Shown: piece after piece, positions 10,701 through 22,433 of the stretch | How positions within the stretch are numbered: the stretch's first letter is position 1 | Layout: the number at the start of each line of letters is the position of its first letter | NCBI RefSeq assembly: GCF_012489685.1 | Contig: NC_080041.1 | Location: 27,393,780 to 27,457,779 of the forward strand | Length of the DNA stretch: 64,000 nucleotides | Direction of reading: 5' to 3' | Origin: Lotus japonicus | Lineage: Eukaryota > Streptophyta > Magnoliopsida > Fabales > Fabaceae | The notes under the pieces: model-generated | What the model was told of the DNA's origin: nothing | Databases searched by the model: none | The model's input: the letters and a program-made list of their open reading frames with translations, nothing else | Translations under genes and position numbers: made by a program

Positions 10701-12043
10701 CCTCTTCAACCTGAACCTCACCCTGAAACACAACCTCAAACACAAGCTGCACCTCAAACTCCCAAATCTCCCATCCAAACAGCTACCACAGCCATCCCTT
10801 CAACTCCAATTTACACCTCTTCTCCATCCATCCCAACTGAACCAATACCCCCCCCTTCAATTCCTTCATTCAAGGTATTGTTCAACATGAGGCCACTCTG
10901 AGAACCTTAGTTCAACAGTTTTCTCTCAAGCCTGCATCCACTCCACACACCTTCCTCATAACCCAGACTGGTGAGATCCCTACTGAGAAAGAAAAGGAAG
11001 ATGATGATGTCCAGATCCTTGAGCCGCCCTTCAATGTGAAGCCCCTTCAACAAATTGCTTCCAATTTTGAAGATCGGATTCCAGATGCTGCTGAGACCTC
11101 TTATGTATCCTTGTCCAATTACTCAGCAGTCAACTCACAGGATCTGAGTTTCACTTCACCTGAGAAGACTGTCACCTCAAGGCAAAGGCCAGATACTATC
11201 TCTGAAGATGAGCACATGGCTGAATCAGATCACTCAGGCTTCGAGAAGGACCATGAGATTGATTTCCCTCCTTCTGAGCACATGGAAGAATCAAATGCTT
11301 CAAGCTCCAATGCTGCCAGAACTCCTCAGCCTGTCCTGACCCTGGCCACCTCCTTCTATCCTCAGACTCTCACTCAACTCATTCAGGAGTTTTCAGAAGA
11401 GGCCACCAGAAGACTGAACTGGCTGTATCAGGTAACTGATAATCAGTTTGATGCCTCTCTTGTTGATGGTCTATGGTCTGCCTTTGAAAGATGGTCAGAA
11501 GGCAAGGTTCATGAGCTTCAGAAGCAGCTTAGCTGGGAGAAAAGACTAAGAGTTCATGATGCATCTGAGAGGGCCTATGAGCAAAGGCAGAGAGTGCTGC
11601 ACAAGGTTTGTGAACCCTTGAGAAGAGCTGTGGCTGAAAGACCATGTGTTGTTTCTGAATGTACATCAGAAGATGCTGTGATGCTCTCAGCAGAGGAAGA
11701 AGAAGAAAGCACAGATGGTATAGTCATTCTGGAAGATGGAGATATTCATGAGGTTGAGAAGCAAGGGCCGACTCAAGTTGATATTGTCATGACTTCAGAA
11801 GCTGACGCTGCTACTCATCCACAAGCTTCAGAAGTTCCTACATCTGATCCAGCTCCAGAAGTTGAAGTTCTTGCTGCCCGAATTGACAGAATTCAGAATG
11901 ATCAGCAGAGGTTATTTCAGATGGTTGAAGAACAAGGACGTATTCAGAATGAGCAAAGCAAGCAAATTCAAGAGTCCTCAGGCAAAATGGAAGCAATCAT
12001 GAAGTACCTCATTGACAACCTTCCCTCCTCTTCCAAGCCTTGA
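7705..12043 (+). pseudogene. ORF2 of copy A (extra, env-position ORF), broken by an insertion and a frameshift
   Basis: The start at 7705 (MGKSRKPK) matches the start position in copies B and C; a further in-frame ATG lies at 7633. Residues ~60-370 form a globular domain shared with ORF2 of B and C: FDIRNQVNLQGWSGYFNR, VEFWKNAVCNDYYVVSH, LPFLLFNYLKECVEKSR, YIPYGRLLSD. It resembles the family annotated 'putative plant transposon protein'. The frame is cut at 8836 by a solo-LTR-like insertion and resumes at 10073 in a Ser/Pro/Glu-rich region. A run of eight C near 10848-10855 shifts the frame, after which it stays open to 12043 with a C-terminal coiled coil. The ORF holds the position of the 'envelope-like' ORF of SIRE elements, but I see no convincing signal peptide or fusion domain. 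Function unknown. Confidence 0.8.
8837..10072 (-). mobile_element. Solo-LTR-like insertion inside ORF2 of copy A
   Basis: The 1236-bp segment interrupts the ORF2 frame. In minus orientation it starts TGATAAGCGCATAATTG and ends TTTGGCACGCA, so it has TG...CA termini. It contains a TATA-like TAGTATAAATAAG in that orientation, and near its end TGTGAGAACGATCC, a motif common near the 3' ends of some Ty3/gypsy LTRs. No coding domain is seen. The flanks CGCAG and AGCAG match at four of five bases, so the target duplication is imperfect and the ends may be off by one or two bases. Confidence 0.6.
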
Positions 12044-12282
12044 ATTCCTCATCTCTATCATGTATACAATTAATTGTTATGACTGCATTTATTTTATGCT
12101 AACTATGCTTAATTATTCTTATCTGATTCAATGCACCGTCCATTTAGTAACTCACATGCCTTTATGATTTGACAAGTTTTATGCATGTTTTTCTGTTACT
12201 TTTCTTCTTTATATTCACTGCGTTCATCTTCCCCTTCACATTCAATCTCATTCTTCTCTATTCTTACCTCTTCCAAGTCACA

Positions 12283-12702
12283 ATGACTACTGTCAATTTG
12301 ATTTCTGACCTCAAGACTTTGGTATTTGACCAAGTCTCTCCATGGTGTGTTAATCTATCTTCCTCTGAGATCTCTCAAGCTATTGAGAAGATTGAGCATC
12401 TTCTGACCTGTTGGCTCACTTCTCATCAGACTCACTGTCTTCAGAACTTTCAAGACGTTCTGAAAGACCTCCTCCGTCTGACCAATCGTCGGAAGGACGT
12501 TGAAGATCAGTTCCAGGGCATTTGCATGCTTCTGGAATATGAAGCAGATAACGATGAAGCGGATCCAGAGGCGGTCCAGGAGAATGTTGTCTTGAAGGAG
12601 GAACTGGCTACTCAGTTAGCCTCAATTGATAAGGATATTCGTCCTCTCCACCTTGATCAACTTCTCTCCATGAAGAATTCTCGAGCCTTCCTGTTTATCT
12701 AG
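12283..12702 (+). CDS. ORF3 of copy A: small acidic coiled-coil protein
   Basis: The ATG at 12283 (MTTVNLISDLKTL) opens a 139-residue frame. An in-frame ATG at 12169 would add 38 hydrophobic residues (FFFIFTAFIFPF), which could be a membrane segment, but that start lies in T-rich leader. The product is Leu/Glu/Asp-rich with a likely helical core (IEKIEHLL..., NVVLKEELATQLASIDKDI). It occupies the same slot, between ORF2 and the polypurine tracts, as the antisense coiled-coil ORF in copies B and C. A distant relationship is possible (both begin M[TA][TS]xN and continue with a Leu-rich helix) but cannot be shown by eye. I do not recognise a function. Confidence 0.5.
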   Translation: MTTVNLISDLKTLVFDQVSPWCVNLSSSEISQAIEKIEHLLTCWLTSHQTHCLQNFQDVLKDLLRLTNRRKDVEDQFQGICMLLEYEADNDEADPEAVQENVVLKEELATQLASIDKDIRPLHLDQLLSMKNSRAFLFI

Positions 12703-12831
12703 GATTAGTCTTCTTCATTCCTCTCTCTCCTTTGTACTTCTTCTCCGTTCAGTAATAATAACATATTTTATTTGCATCATTTCCTGTTATTGTTATTGTT
12801 GGTTTTGTTTTTCACTCTTTTTGATTATGCC

Positions 12832-13323
12832 AAAAAGGGGGAGTACATAAAATGGTTTTGATAAACTTTTATATTATATAAAACCCGTAGAGGAGAACAA
12901 GTATCAATACTTATAGCACATAGATATTGTCAAGCGTCTCAGATAAGGAATACATTTTGAACTAATCTTGCTTCTGACGCCTTATTCCAATTATATCTAG
13001 ACAAGACTCTGTTATTATGTGATATACGCTAAGTTCTGAACCATCACTTCTGATGAGTATACATTTCTTCAAGCGTAAATTCTGATCACATAACCAGACT
13101 CCGAATCTAGATTCTTCACAAATTCATCAAGTCATAGATTCAGGGGGAGTCAGGGGGAGACCCTTGCTCAGAATCAGGTGTTAACCCAGATTCAGAAAGA
13201 GCATTGCAAACCACTACACAAGGATAAGTTTAATCTCTGATCCTTCCTTTCCTGTGTATTCAGTTTATTGTGTAAAAATTGTTCATCAAAATACTTGTTT
13301 TGTCATCATCAAAAAGGGGGAGA
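12832..13323 (+). promoter_or_regulatory. Multiple polypurine-tract motifs, copy A
   Basis: GGGGGAG motifs occur at 12832-12843 (AAAAAGGGGGAG), 13142-13149, 13152-13159 and directly at the LTR (AAAAAGGGGGAGA, 13311-13323). Only the last is in position to prime plus-strand DNA at the LTR edge. Several polypurine tracts before the 3' LTR are a known feature of the SIRE lineage. Confidence 0.8.
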
Positions 13324-13324
13324 T

Positions 13325-14563
13325 TGTAAGATCAAGGTTTGATCAGTGGTTGCATCTCTATATTTTGATGATTACAATTAAGGTTTGTGATGATGAACAA
13401 TTGTGGTACCCTAACGTTTGTCTTTTTAAGCTGTGACAAACAGGTTCTGATTCTGACCCAAGCCTATTCGTTCAGAAGAAGAAGAACAAAGGGTTACTAA
13501 AAAGAGAGCTATTTAATCTATCATGTTCGTTCTGAACAGTGGCAAATACATCAGAAGCTCTGAAGATGGAAGCTCTCAAGAAGTTCTGAAGAACTCAAGT
13601 CAGAAGTTCTGAAGACCAGATGTTCCAGAGGAACGGTCCAGAAGCAGAAGACTCAAGTTCTGAGGACTTACAGAAGTTGGTTCTGAAGGCCCAAGCTATC
13701 CTAGCTCTGACGCTCAGAAGTTCTGAGGAACTCGTTCAGTAGCAGAAGTTGCATGGTCAGAAGAATCCAAGCTTCAATCTGACGATGATCAGAAGCTTCA
13801 TCAACGTTCATCTGAAGCTCCTTCATCTCAAGTCAACTGGTGAAAGGACAAGTCGCTATCACAGTACAACGTCGTACAAGTCTCAGTCTGTCCGCCACCT
13901 ACCTTGTACAGCCTAGCAGTCTGATATTACAGAATTGCCACTCCAACGGATAAAACCCTAGCAACGGCTACATCACAAGTCTTGGAGTATATAAAGGCTG
14001 AAGGAAGAAGAAAGAGGCTAAGAAACTTTGCTGAAAATATTCAACATATACGAACCATTCTCTTAGCATTATTTCTTCACTGTTCTTAAACATCTGAGTT
14101 TACTATTCGCTTGTTAGAAGCACTCATTGTAAACCCGAAACCTTTTACATCATATTGTAAAGTTCATCAAGAGACCAAGGTTGGTCGGATCTTGAGAGGA
14201 CTGAATCAAGGCTGATTCAGTATTTTGCTAGTCTTAAGAGGATCGGTAGATCAGCTTCTTAAGAGGATACTAGTGAGAAAATCAGTGTATTGTTAGTCAC
14301 TTAGCTGGTTGCAAAGTGCAGTTGTAACACTCATTGATTTTAGTGGATTGCCTTCATCAGAAGAAGGAAGAAATCACCTTCACATGTGGACTGGATTAGC
14401 TTGAGCTTTTATCTCAAGTGAACCAGGATAAAATACTCGTGTGCTTTACTTCCTATTATTCAGCACTTAGTTTTATCTTTGAGTTTTGAAAAAGCTTAAA
14501 AATATACCCGAGATTCAAAAACTCTATTCAAACCCCTCCTTTCTAGTGTTTTTCGCACCTTCA
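13325..14563 (+). repeat. 3' LTR of copy A
   Basis: Starts TGTAAGATCAAGG and ends CACCTTCA, followed by the TSD TTATC at 14564-14568. By eye about 15 differences from the 5' LTR. Confidence 0.95.
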
Positions 14564-14568
14564 TTATC

Positions 14569-14815
14569 CCCAACCATTTCTCTCTCTCTCTCCGTCCACT
14601 GCCACTCACGCTCCCTGTCTGCTCGTGTCTCCCGCGCTCCTGCCTTCCACCATTCTGAGTCTGTCACGTGGCACCGAGCAGCCCTCTCAACTTTGTTTAA
14701 CATCCTCAACATTTCTCTCCTCCACCTCATCCTCAACAAAACCTCAACAACCACTACAAACCCTCAACAACTCTCAACACCTCTCTCAACATACCATTGC
14801 ATATGGTCTTAGGAA
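14569..14815. mobile_element. Right part of the Harbinger-type remnant
   Basis: Resumes after the copy A target duplication with a CT/CA-rich stretch and ends near CCATTGCATATGGTCTTA, the proposed inverted counterpart of the left end. No reading frame of note; open frames here are low complexity. Confidence 0.4.
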
Positions 14816-16915
14816 CATCTCGAAAGATGGGACAATCACGTGGGACACAACCACCTCATCGCCACTTAAGTTCCACCCCTATATGCCTCAGTTAAATCAA
14901 CAACATCTCGTGACGTTATTAGTCACACAATCCGCAATCATAACTCAGAAATCAAATCAGAATAATCATATATTATTCATAATCTCAACGAAACGTAAAT
15001 CAATTCAATTGCATACCAACTCAGTTCAATGACAGAAACCAGTAAACGACTGAAGCCTCTCAGAAAACGGAGACACACGTCTCAATAAGTTCACTCGGCC
15101 CAAGCCTCCACAAAACATCAGTTCAGCACAATAATCAAAATCAAATGCCAATCAATTGTAAACATCTTCATCTCAAACGCATGCAGTGCGATAAAAGCAG
15201 GCAAGACTCAAAGACACTCTAAAGCTGAGTTACCCTTACCTTCGAGAGTAGAAGTTGTGTATGGAAGTTGCGAACCTAGAACAAGGAAACACAATCATCA
15301 ACACATGCCCTACTAGAAGTAACACTATCTAACAACACTAATCGCAACCGAAAAGAATTTTTTTAAAGCTTCAGAGTTCCTATTTAGGCACGAATGGACA
15401 GCGGAGACTTCGTTTGCTAAAACGTGCATAACTCGAGCTACAGAACTCGGAATGTCACGAAACCAAAGCCAAAATTTTGACAATCGAAAGAGCTACGCTA
15501 TAGCTCAGGCCATACAGACCAAAAAATTATTTTTGGACATGGTACCATAACAAACAGGTTTCGGCCACTTCTAAAAATAGGGTTTCCCGAACTTTTTCTT
15601 CAATCTAATTTAATTCCTAGGTATTCTTAGGCGATATCTAGGCCAGGGAAACTCTCAAAAAAAATTTAGAATTCGAAACGCGACTAGGGGTATTTTGGAC
15701 TTTTGGTCAAGGTTTTTAGTTCAGAAACTCAACGTCGGAATTTCGAAAAATAAATTGGATGAGGTTGATACCAACAACGTTTATGACAACTAATCCTACT
15801 GACGCTAAGCTCAATCGAGAGTTTTCGATCCAAAAAGCGGAACCTCAACATAAAAATGAGTATTTGAGCAGTTTTTGAATTCCTACGACGATTCAGGGAG
15901 AATTGGCGAATAACAACCGGATATTCATGCTCTTGGGTTAGTAGAGAAGAGGTTTTGACAGATAAATCAAGTTATTCGGATAGTTTTACAAAAAGCTCAA
16001 ATATTTGAGCACAAAAAGACATAGAGAAAAGCGAGAGAATTTACGATCAGAGGTAAGGAATAACATCAGTACCTCGAGGTCTACGCGTAACAATGAACAG
16101 AGCGACGATCAGGCAAGAAACGACGAAAAGCTCTCCTCCCTTTCTCTCCTTGAAGCTCGCGGCCAACAATGGTGAATGGTGGAGAATTTTGAGTTTTTAT
16201 GTTATTTATAGGAGATGGAAAACGCGGGAAAATGAAAATTTCGCGATTCCGATTTTTCCTGCACATTCCTCTGTGAATTTTAAGATAGAATCCGGCGACA
16301 GAATTTCAGAACTCGCAACAGGTTACTTGGAATTTAAGCAAACGATTAACTAACGGTGTTAATCGATTTAACCCGAAAAGTTACTTTTTGCAGTTGATGT
16401 AGGAAGAGAAAACTTCATTCTAAAGAAAGATTGAAAACATCGAAAGAAATGAGTGTACGCGTGTGGAATATTCGTTTGAAGCTCTGAATAGAAAAAGTCT
16501 ACATCTACAATTTACTTTAAGGTTCTTGAGCTATCAGGGATTCAGTTTCGGCAGACTTTCAAGAATTGAAATTGATCGTTCATACAGTCCAGGGTTTCGT
16601 GTCGAAACACTTGTCATGGAAAGGAATAAGAGAAATTCTTATATTCCTCTGAATATTTTTGAATATCGTTTCTACAGTGCTTTAAGAGCATATTAGCCCT
16701 TTACTAACGCTTTCGCCCTAAAGCGGAAGTGAATGGAGCTCGTGTTATAACCTATAGCGACTATAGTACTATTCTTAGTCATTTCCTGAACTTTCTTCTT
16801 CATAATACTAATCCAAACCTCAAACACAAGTCAAGTTCCTCTCACGCTTACACAAAATCATATGCGTGAGTTTGAAATTAATTATTTATTTAATTCTAAA
16901 ATCTTGGGTCTTACA
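14816..16915 (-). mobile_element. Probable solo LTR of a Ty3/gypsy-type element, antisense
   Basis: In minus orientation the segment begins at 16915 with TGTAAGACCCAAGATTTTAG, a start typical of plant chromovirus-type LTRs. It has a TATA-like TATAAATAAC at 16201-16210 (minus) and, near 15220-15250, GTAAGGGTAACTCAGC. There is no coding potential. The 5'-proximal end on the + strand could not be fixed (somewhere in 14816-15250) and no target duplication was found, so it may be truncated. Confidence 0.5.
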
Positions 16916-17427
16916 TCAAGCATAGGAGGAAAAAGAACTCATGGCCCTACAACAACTCAAAGGTCTAAACAGGTGGCTTTCATTTTTATTTTTCAAAATC
17001 TCATATTTGCTCTGTTTGTCATTAAAACTATGATACTGTATGGTTTTTAAATGCCACAGTTTTTTCACAGCTTCATCTTTCAACCAAGTGGATTACCGAT
17101 TTGGAAAATGGTAAGTTGTTTGGGAGAATTTAAAATGGTACTCATTACTCGAGGTTCATCATACTCTTCTCTTTGAATTAATTTATATGCATAAAGCTTA
17201 ATACAATGATTGCATACATCTCATGTTTACAACTTGAGTAAAATATATAAAGAGCTTTTCATCGTCCTCTTTGTAATATTCATATATATGAAACACTTTA
17301 TGTTCCGATTTTTTAAACTTAGAAGCATGTCTATGATGAGACCTTTGCTCTCTGATTTTTTTTTCTCTTTTGTTATATCTTAGCATTTTTTGTAAAGAGC
17401 AACTTTCATAAAGTAATTGGTTGCTAG

Positions 17428-17497
17428 TAGTCCTGAAGAACGTCAGCTATTGGTCAATGAAATGCTTGGCACCTATGATGAGAATGAGCCCTTTTAC
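17428..17497 (+). pseudogene. Exon fragment similar to a Pumilio (Puf) repeat region
   Basis: The + strand translation SPEERQLLVNEMLGTYDENEP matches the linker between the last Puf repeats of plant Pumilio RNA-binding proteins, where the family has a [ST]PEERQ.LVNEMLG..DENEPLQ motif. The following family motif (KDQF.NYVVQK) is not found downstream, nor the preceding repeat upstream, so this is an isolated fragment. It has an AG immediately before it, compatible with a former splice acceptor. Likely a relic of a gene or of a transposon-captured exon. Confidence 0.55.
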
Positions 17498-19581
17498 AAG
17501 TACCCTTTCAACTCTTATTGTTCGGGATTTCAGTTTTACTGAGGTTGGTGATTGTCTACTACTCAAACACATATATCAAATCGTTTTTTTTTGTTTGGTG
17601 GTCTCCCTTCATGAGTTCATGAAGTGATTACTAATCACCTGTCCATATAGTTCAAGTTCATTTATCACTCCTGTTTTTATTCAAGTTGGTTTGATGGATG
17701 ATGGATCTGATTTATCCTCCCCTTTGTTTATTTGAAGAATGCAATATACCACCTGAATCATCATCTGAACCAATATATCAGCTTATAACAATAATTATGC
17801 CCTTCTCTGGCATGTGAGCTGCCCTGAAATTGCTTTTCCCATGCTTTTGTGAAAGTCTATTGGATAAAGATAGCTACTTCATTCCAGTGCTGCTGCCCCT
17901 TATTGTTAAGATTAGTCTTTGTTGTTGTTGGTTTCAAATTGACTTTTTCATCTATGGAATTTATTGAATAGTTACCAAAATGGCGTGTCACTTTATTTGA
18001 TACACAACTCTCCTTTGCTTCCACAACAGAGACTAAATATCTTTCCTTGATTGTGAATTTATGATTGATTTGAAAATGATCATACTGCTTGATAGCATGA
18101 CTTTCAACTAATGCTTAGGTGTTTGGAAGACAGTTAGCAATCCACCTTTCATGAATTGTACTTGGGTTCAATTTAGTCCAAATTTCATACCAGCTCTTAT
18201 TATCAGAACTCAATGCCATCTAATTAAATGTATGATAAATATACTTTTTATTACTTACGAATATCGTTTTATGCAAAGTCTGAAGATCAGTTTTTTCTTT
18301 TTTCTCTAATTCATTCTCCTTGACGCATGATTATTGAGTTTAATCAACATTTGGTCTTTTCAGATTCATGAGCTTAATATGAACACGAAAATTTTATTCA
18401 AGGAAAAAGCTACAACTAAAATGCTATTGGAGTAACCAATCATATAATTGTGTATTGCTTTTTCTATAGGTGTGCCTCTATGTTTAAGTCCCACAGATTG
18501 TCCTCGAGTGATGATTTCTTTTCTAGCCTATAAGCAACAAAATTTGTGTTTAAGAAAGCTCAACTCTTCAAACCAACATTTCCTGCCAGCAAAGAGAGGA
18601 TGTTTGGTATCCGCCAAAGATCAATCGTAATAGAGATATTGGAGCAAGCTGATAGAAGAGTCTTTTATTGGGGAGGCATCTCTTTCTCTTACTATGGCAG
18701 GAGGATGATTTTTGTATGAAATTGTTGTACGTATAAAATGGAGAATGACTTTCATTTTTTATTCAATATAGAAATCATATTTAATTATTTATTATTCTTT
18801 TTTCATGAATATTTCATATAACTCTTACTAATATTTAACTAATTTTTTAATATTATTCTTTTCCAAGAAGTTTACTAAGTAATCATGATGAAATTCTGCC
18901 TCTCAGCAATAATACGAGGGGGAGCAAGAACAGATAGAGAGGAGCTTTTTGTTTTTTTTTCCAGCATCATCACTCTCTTCACCACCATCGAACTCATTAA
19001 ATGCTAGGCTTTCACCTTACAGTTGCCGAGGGATCCTTCTTCTATCTGAAGAAAGAGATCACCAACAATGGTACCTACACCAAAGATTTAACTGTTCTTA
19101 GAATTGACTTGATAAAAGTATTCACAATCGCAACTCTCATCAGGATTTTCCTTGCCCTCTATGTTCTTTATTAATTTCTTTATTGCTTATTAAATTGTGG
19201 TGTTTTATTAGGTGTTATAATTTGTTACACTTAATAGGAATTTAGCTTGAAACTGCAAATTTTAGATAATATATATGATTTTGTTTCTAACATGCATAGA
19301 TTAATGCTAAAATGTACTACATAATTATACAATATTATTTTATTTTGTTGAAATTAAATAATAAAAATCTCTTATGGGGAGGGAAAGTTTACATGAAAAT
19401 ATGTAATGTTATAACTAATATAAAAGTAAATTTTTACACAAATTTAAAACATTTTTCATAATTTGTTTTTTTTGTTACAAGAGGAAATTATTTTTCATAA
19501 TTTTTTAATAATTTTAAAAGTATTTTTTAAACTAATAATTTTAAAAGTAAAACATAAATAAAAATATGAAAATTTAACAGA

Positions 19582-19582
<1 letters not shown>

Positions 19583-19610
<28 letters not shown>
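19583..19610. repeat. AT dinucleotide microsatellite
   Basis: About 14 uninterrupted AT units. Confidence 0.95.
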
Positions 19611-19614
<4 letters not shown>

Positions 19615-19762
19615 ACAAAGTATTATGTTTAAATTACACGATAAAAAAGTCTCCCAAGATAAAGTATTTTACATGGAAATAATTTAATGCTAAAACCAAT
19701 TTTTAATTAAATTTTAATTTTATTTAAGTGCCTTTTTATTTATTTTCTAAATAATTTTACAA

Positions 19763-19763
<1 letters not shown>

Positions 19764-19804
<41 letters not shown>
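19764..19804. repeat. AT dinucleotide microsatellite
   Basis: About 20 uninterrupted TA/AT units. Confidence 0.95.
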
Positions 19805-19806
<2 letters not shown>

Positions 19807-20224
19807 AAGTACGGTGATATGTTGATAAAAATATGTCGTGTTAGAATATATTAATACATACACAGTTTTATATTGTTTTATGTTAAATTACAGAGTTAAA
19901 ATCTATTAAGGGGAGTAAAATTTTACGAGAAGATGCTTTTATGTAAGATTAATAAAACAATAAAATTTAATAAAATGTCACTACTTTAAAATATAACTCC
20001 ATGTTAAAAGTATACTACATAACAAAATAATTTCCTTTTATTTTTGTAAAAGTTACAAAATAAACTTATCCCACCGGAAGAAAGACCTGTTCGTGTTGAA
20101 ACTAATACAAATATATATATATATAATTTAAATTAAAAAAATATATGTTTTTTTTACGAGTACTTTCTTTTGATGGTTTTCTTGCTATATTTTTCTAAGC
20201 TTACTTCAAATTGAGGATTCAATT

Positions 20225-20368
20225 ATTGTCCCCGAAAGATAGCTCAAGTGGTAAGAGCTAGGGACATAATGGTTGGGTGGGATGAAGGGTGAAGGGTCCC
20301 AGGTTCAAACCCGGATGAGGGTTTAATTTACTAACATTTCTAACAACTAACATTTCCCTATTAAAAAC
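20225..20368 (+). mobile_element. tRNA-derived SINE
   Basis: A 144-bp insertion flanked by the perfect 16-bp duplication AATTGAGGATTCAATT (20209-20224 and 20369-20384). It holds a pol III A box (TAGCTCAAGTGGTAAGAGC) and a B box (GGTTCAAACCC) about 60 bp apart, as expected of a tRNA-derived head, and a short tail ending TTAAAAAC. The perfect duplication means a recent insertion. Confidence 0.9.
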
Positions 20369-20384
20369 AATTGAGGATTCAATT

Positions 20385-21456
20385 TCATAACTTACTTTAG
20401 TGAAGCATATATCTAACCTCATTGACTATTCAACAATGAAGTTATCCTTGAGAATTATGGTGTTGACAAAGGAAACCTTGTTTGATCTGAACATTCAGAT
20501 GCAAAGAAATTGCAAGTGCTGGTGGGCGCACCAAGAAGAAGAATTGGAAGTCAGGCGTGAGTACATAGAAAAGGAACCAAGACCATTTTTATCTCATGTA
20601 TCTGTAATTTTTTTCTACCTATTAATTTAATACACTACATTCATGAATTAAAAATATTGTGCATTAGATTGAGGTTTATTTAGATTTTTTGAACTGTCCA
20701 TATTTTAAACATGGAGTTGTGCGTTCAGATAGCATTGGACGCTATGGTTGCCTTAGAGAGACCATAAATAACATTGACTATGATTAAATTTGAAGGACTC
20801 TCAATTGAGGGTTTGAGAATATAATCCAGGGTATCGGTGAAAGATTTATCGTCAATCATAATTGCACAATCCTTTGGGGATATGTCAGCTCTCAAGGGCA
20901 AGGAGCTTGATACTAGCGCACCCATGTCCTAGAAGGAGTTGTTGGTTTGAAGTCGTTGGATATTAGACATTATTGATGTTGTTGATGGAAGCATGAGGCT
21001 GGATTCCTTAGATTGATGAACATAGATAATATCAATGAGCTTGACTCCAAAATTCTTGCATCCCATCATGCTTATTCTTTTAACTTTATGCATAAGATTT
21101 CAAAGGTAGAAATGAGACGAGGCAAAGGCTTGACAAAATTTATGAGCCTTTTGAACCCCAAAGCCTTTTGAGTCTATGAGCCTTATACAAGTTGAGAGAG
21201 TGATTGACTTGTCAAAGAAAAAAAATTACACCTATGAATCTGATGTAAGAAACAACAATGATAATGAATATGATGAGCGCATTATTGAAGTATTTTTAAG
21301 TTCAAATTTAAGTATGTCTTGTCAAATTGATGAATTTTAGTTGGATAAAATGTCATTACATTTTTTCATTGTTGGTGGAAGTAGCTGAACAAATTTATAG
21401 TAAGTTATTTTAATAAATACATTAGGAAAGTAATTTAGAAGTTGTACGTAGCACTC
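20385..21456. other. Intergenic sequence, nothing recognised
   Basis: Short frames only (for example 20725-20925 minus, 66 codons) without recognisable motifs. Confidence 0.4.
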
Positions 21457-21620
21457 TCCTCCTTCTCTTCTTCACGGTCAGTTGTACGTAGCACGCTCTA
21501 GAGTACGATCAAAGAGTTGTCTTAAAATTTGTATACTCTCTTCTTTCTCTTCTTAATGGTCAGTTTTACGTAGCACTCTCTAGAGTACGATCAAAGAGGG
21601 GTCTTAAAATTTGTATACTG
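21457..21620. repeat. Two tandem 82-bp units
   Basis: The unit contains TTCTCTTCTT, GGTCAGTT, TACGTAGCAC, CTCTAGAGTACGATCAAAGA and CTTAAAATTTGTATAC. The copies differ at a handful of positions. Part of a third unit (GTTGTACGTAGCACTCTC) lies just upstream at 21441. Confidence 0.85.
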
Positions 21621-21822
21621 TAAGATGCAAGAAAAGTACAGACTTCTACCTTGAACGTAGTGTATAAGAAAGTTTTTGATAATGTTTATTGTATATTTTT
21701 TTTGTGCATAGGAAAATTAACGTTTGTTGTATTGAACGAACATGTATTTACTTATTGTTTTTTAATAAATAAATTATCCAGTTTATGAATTGGAAATTTT
21801 TACTATTAAACAACATAACTAA

Positions 21823-22054
21823 CATGTGCTTTTGTGGCCTTAGCTGGATTTTGTAGGTTGTTTGTCGTCTAGATGGGTTTGTTTAGGCTTTCGGGGCCGG
21901 TTTTTTGGCGTCTCCCCGGGTGCGGGTTTTTCTCTTGGTGATTTTGGCTCTTTCTAGGTTGCTTCCTTTTTTATCCTTGTGAGGAGGATATAAATCTTGC
22001 AAATTTCCTCATCACTTTATTAATACATATTTCTATTTTTGAAAAAAAAAAAAA
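21823..22054 (+). mobile_element. Probable 5'-truncated LINE 3' end
   Basis: A G/T-rich stretch runs into GAGGAGGATATAAATCTTGC and CACTTTATTAATACATATTT, wording typical of plant L1 3' tails, followed by a 13-base poly(A) at 22042-22054. No coding domain remains. The target duplication could not be established. Confidence 0.5.
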
Positions 22055-22433
22055 TATAGGATATATATTAACATGTTTTCTTCAACAACAAAAAAAGATA
22101 CATACTATCACAATTTAAATAAATTTAAGTTAATTCATTCATATATAAAAAATGAACAACCTAAAATTTCCGGGTCATCACACTAGTATATCTATAAAAA
22201 CTTTACTTGTATATATAGGTTACTACATCAAAAATAAAAAATAATGCATTTTTAATTAAATGATAATTTTTGTTAAAATATTTAATTTTGATACTATATG
22301 TCATTTAATAGTTCACCAAATATATGATTGTATTAATTTAAACATAATAAGTTACAAGTCTATGGACCAAATGTCGAATAACATTAAATTTTCATCAGTC
22401 ATTATCCTATCATACATTATGCTAGGTGTGATA
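22055..22433. other. AT-rich intergenic sequence
   Basis: No gene or repeat recognised. Confidence 0.4.

Larger units (their letters stand above)
1092..14563 (+). mobile_element. SIRE-type Ty1/copia retrotransposon, copy A (full length)
   Basis: Two LTRs (1092-2331 and 13325-14563, both TG...CA) enclose gag, pol, an extra ORF2 and ORF3. The element is flanked by the 5-bp duplication TTATC (1087-1091 and 14564-14568) and lies inside a Harbinger remnant. By eye the LTRs differ at roughly 15 of 1240 positions plus a C-run indel, which indicates a recent insertion. The copy is defective: a nonsense codon in gag, a lost pol stop, a C-run frameshift in ORF2, and a 1.24 kb insertion in ORF2. The tRNA-Met primer site, the order PR-INT-RT-RNaseH and the large extra ORF place it in the SIRE (Sirevirus) lineage. 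Confidence 0.95.
16916..20208. other. Decayed intergenic sequence
   Basis: AT-rich sequence with no intact gene. It holds a short Pumilio-like exon fragment (17428-17497), a possible 42-bp exon with good splice signals near 17069-17108 (TTTTTTCACAG ... AAAATG|GTAAG), and two long AT microsatellites. A 57-codon frame at 19002-19174 has no recognisable homology. Confidence 0.5.

Noticed and set aside
19002..19174. 57-codon frame with a hydrophobic C terminus
   Set aside because: No recognisable motif, no splice context, in AT-rich decayed DNA.
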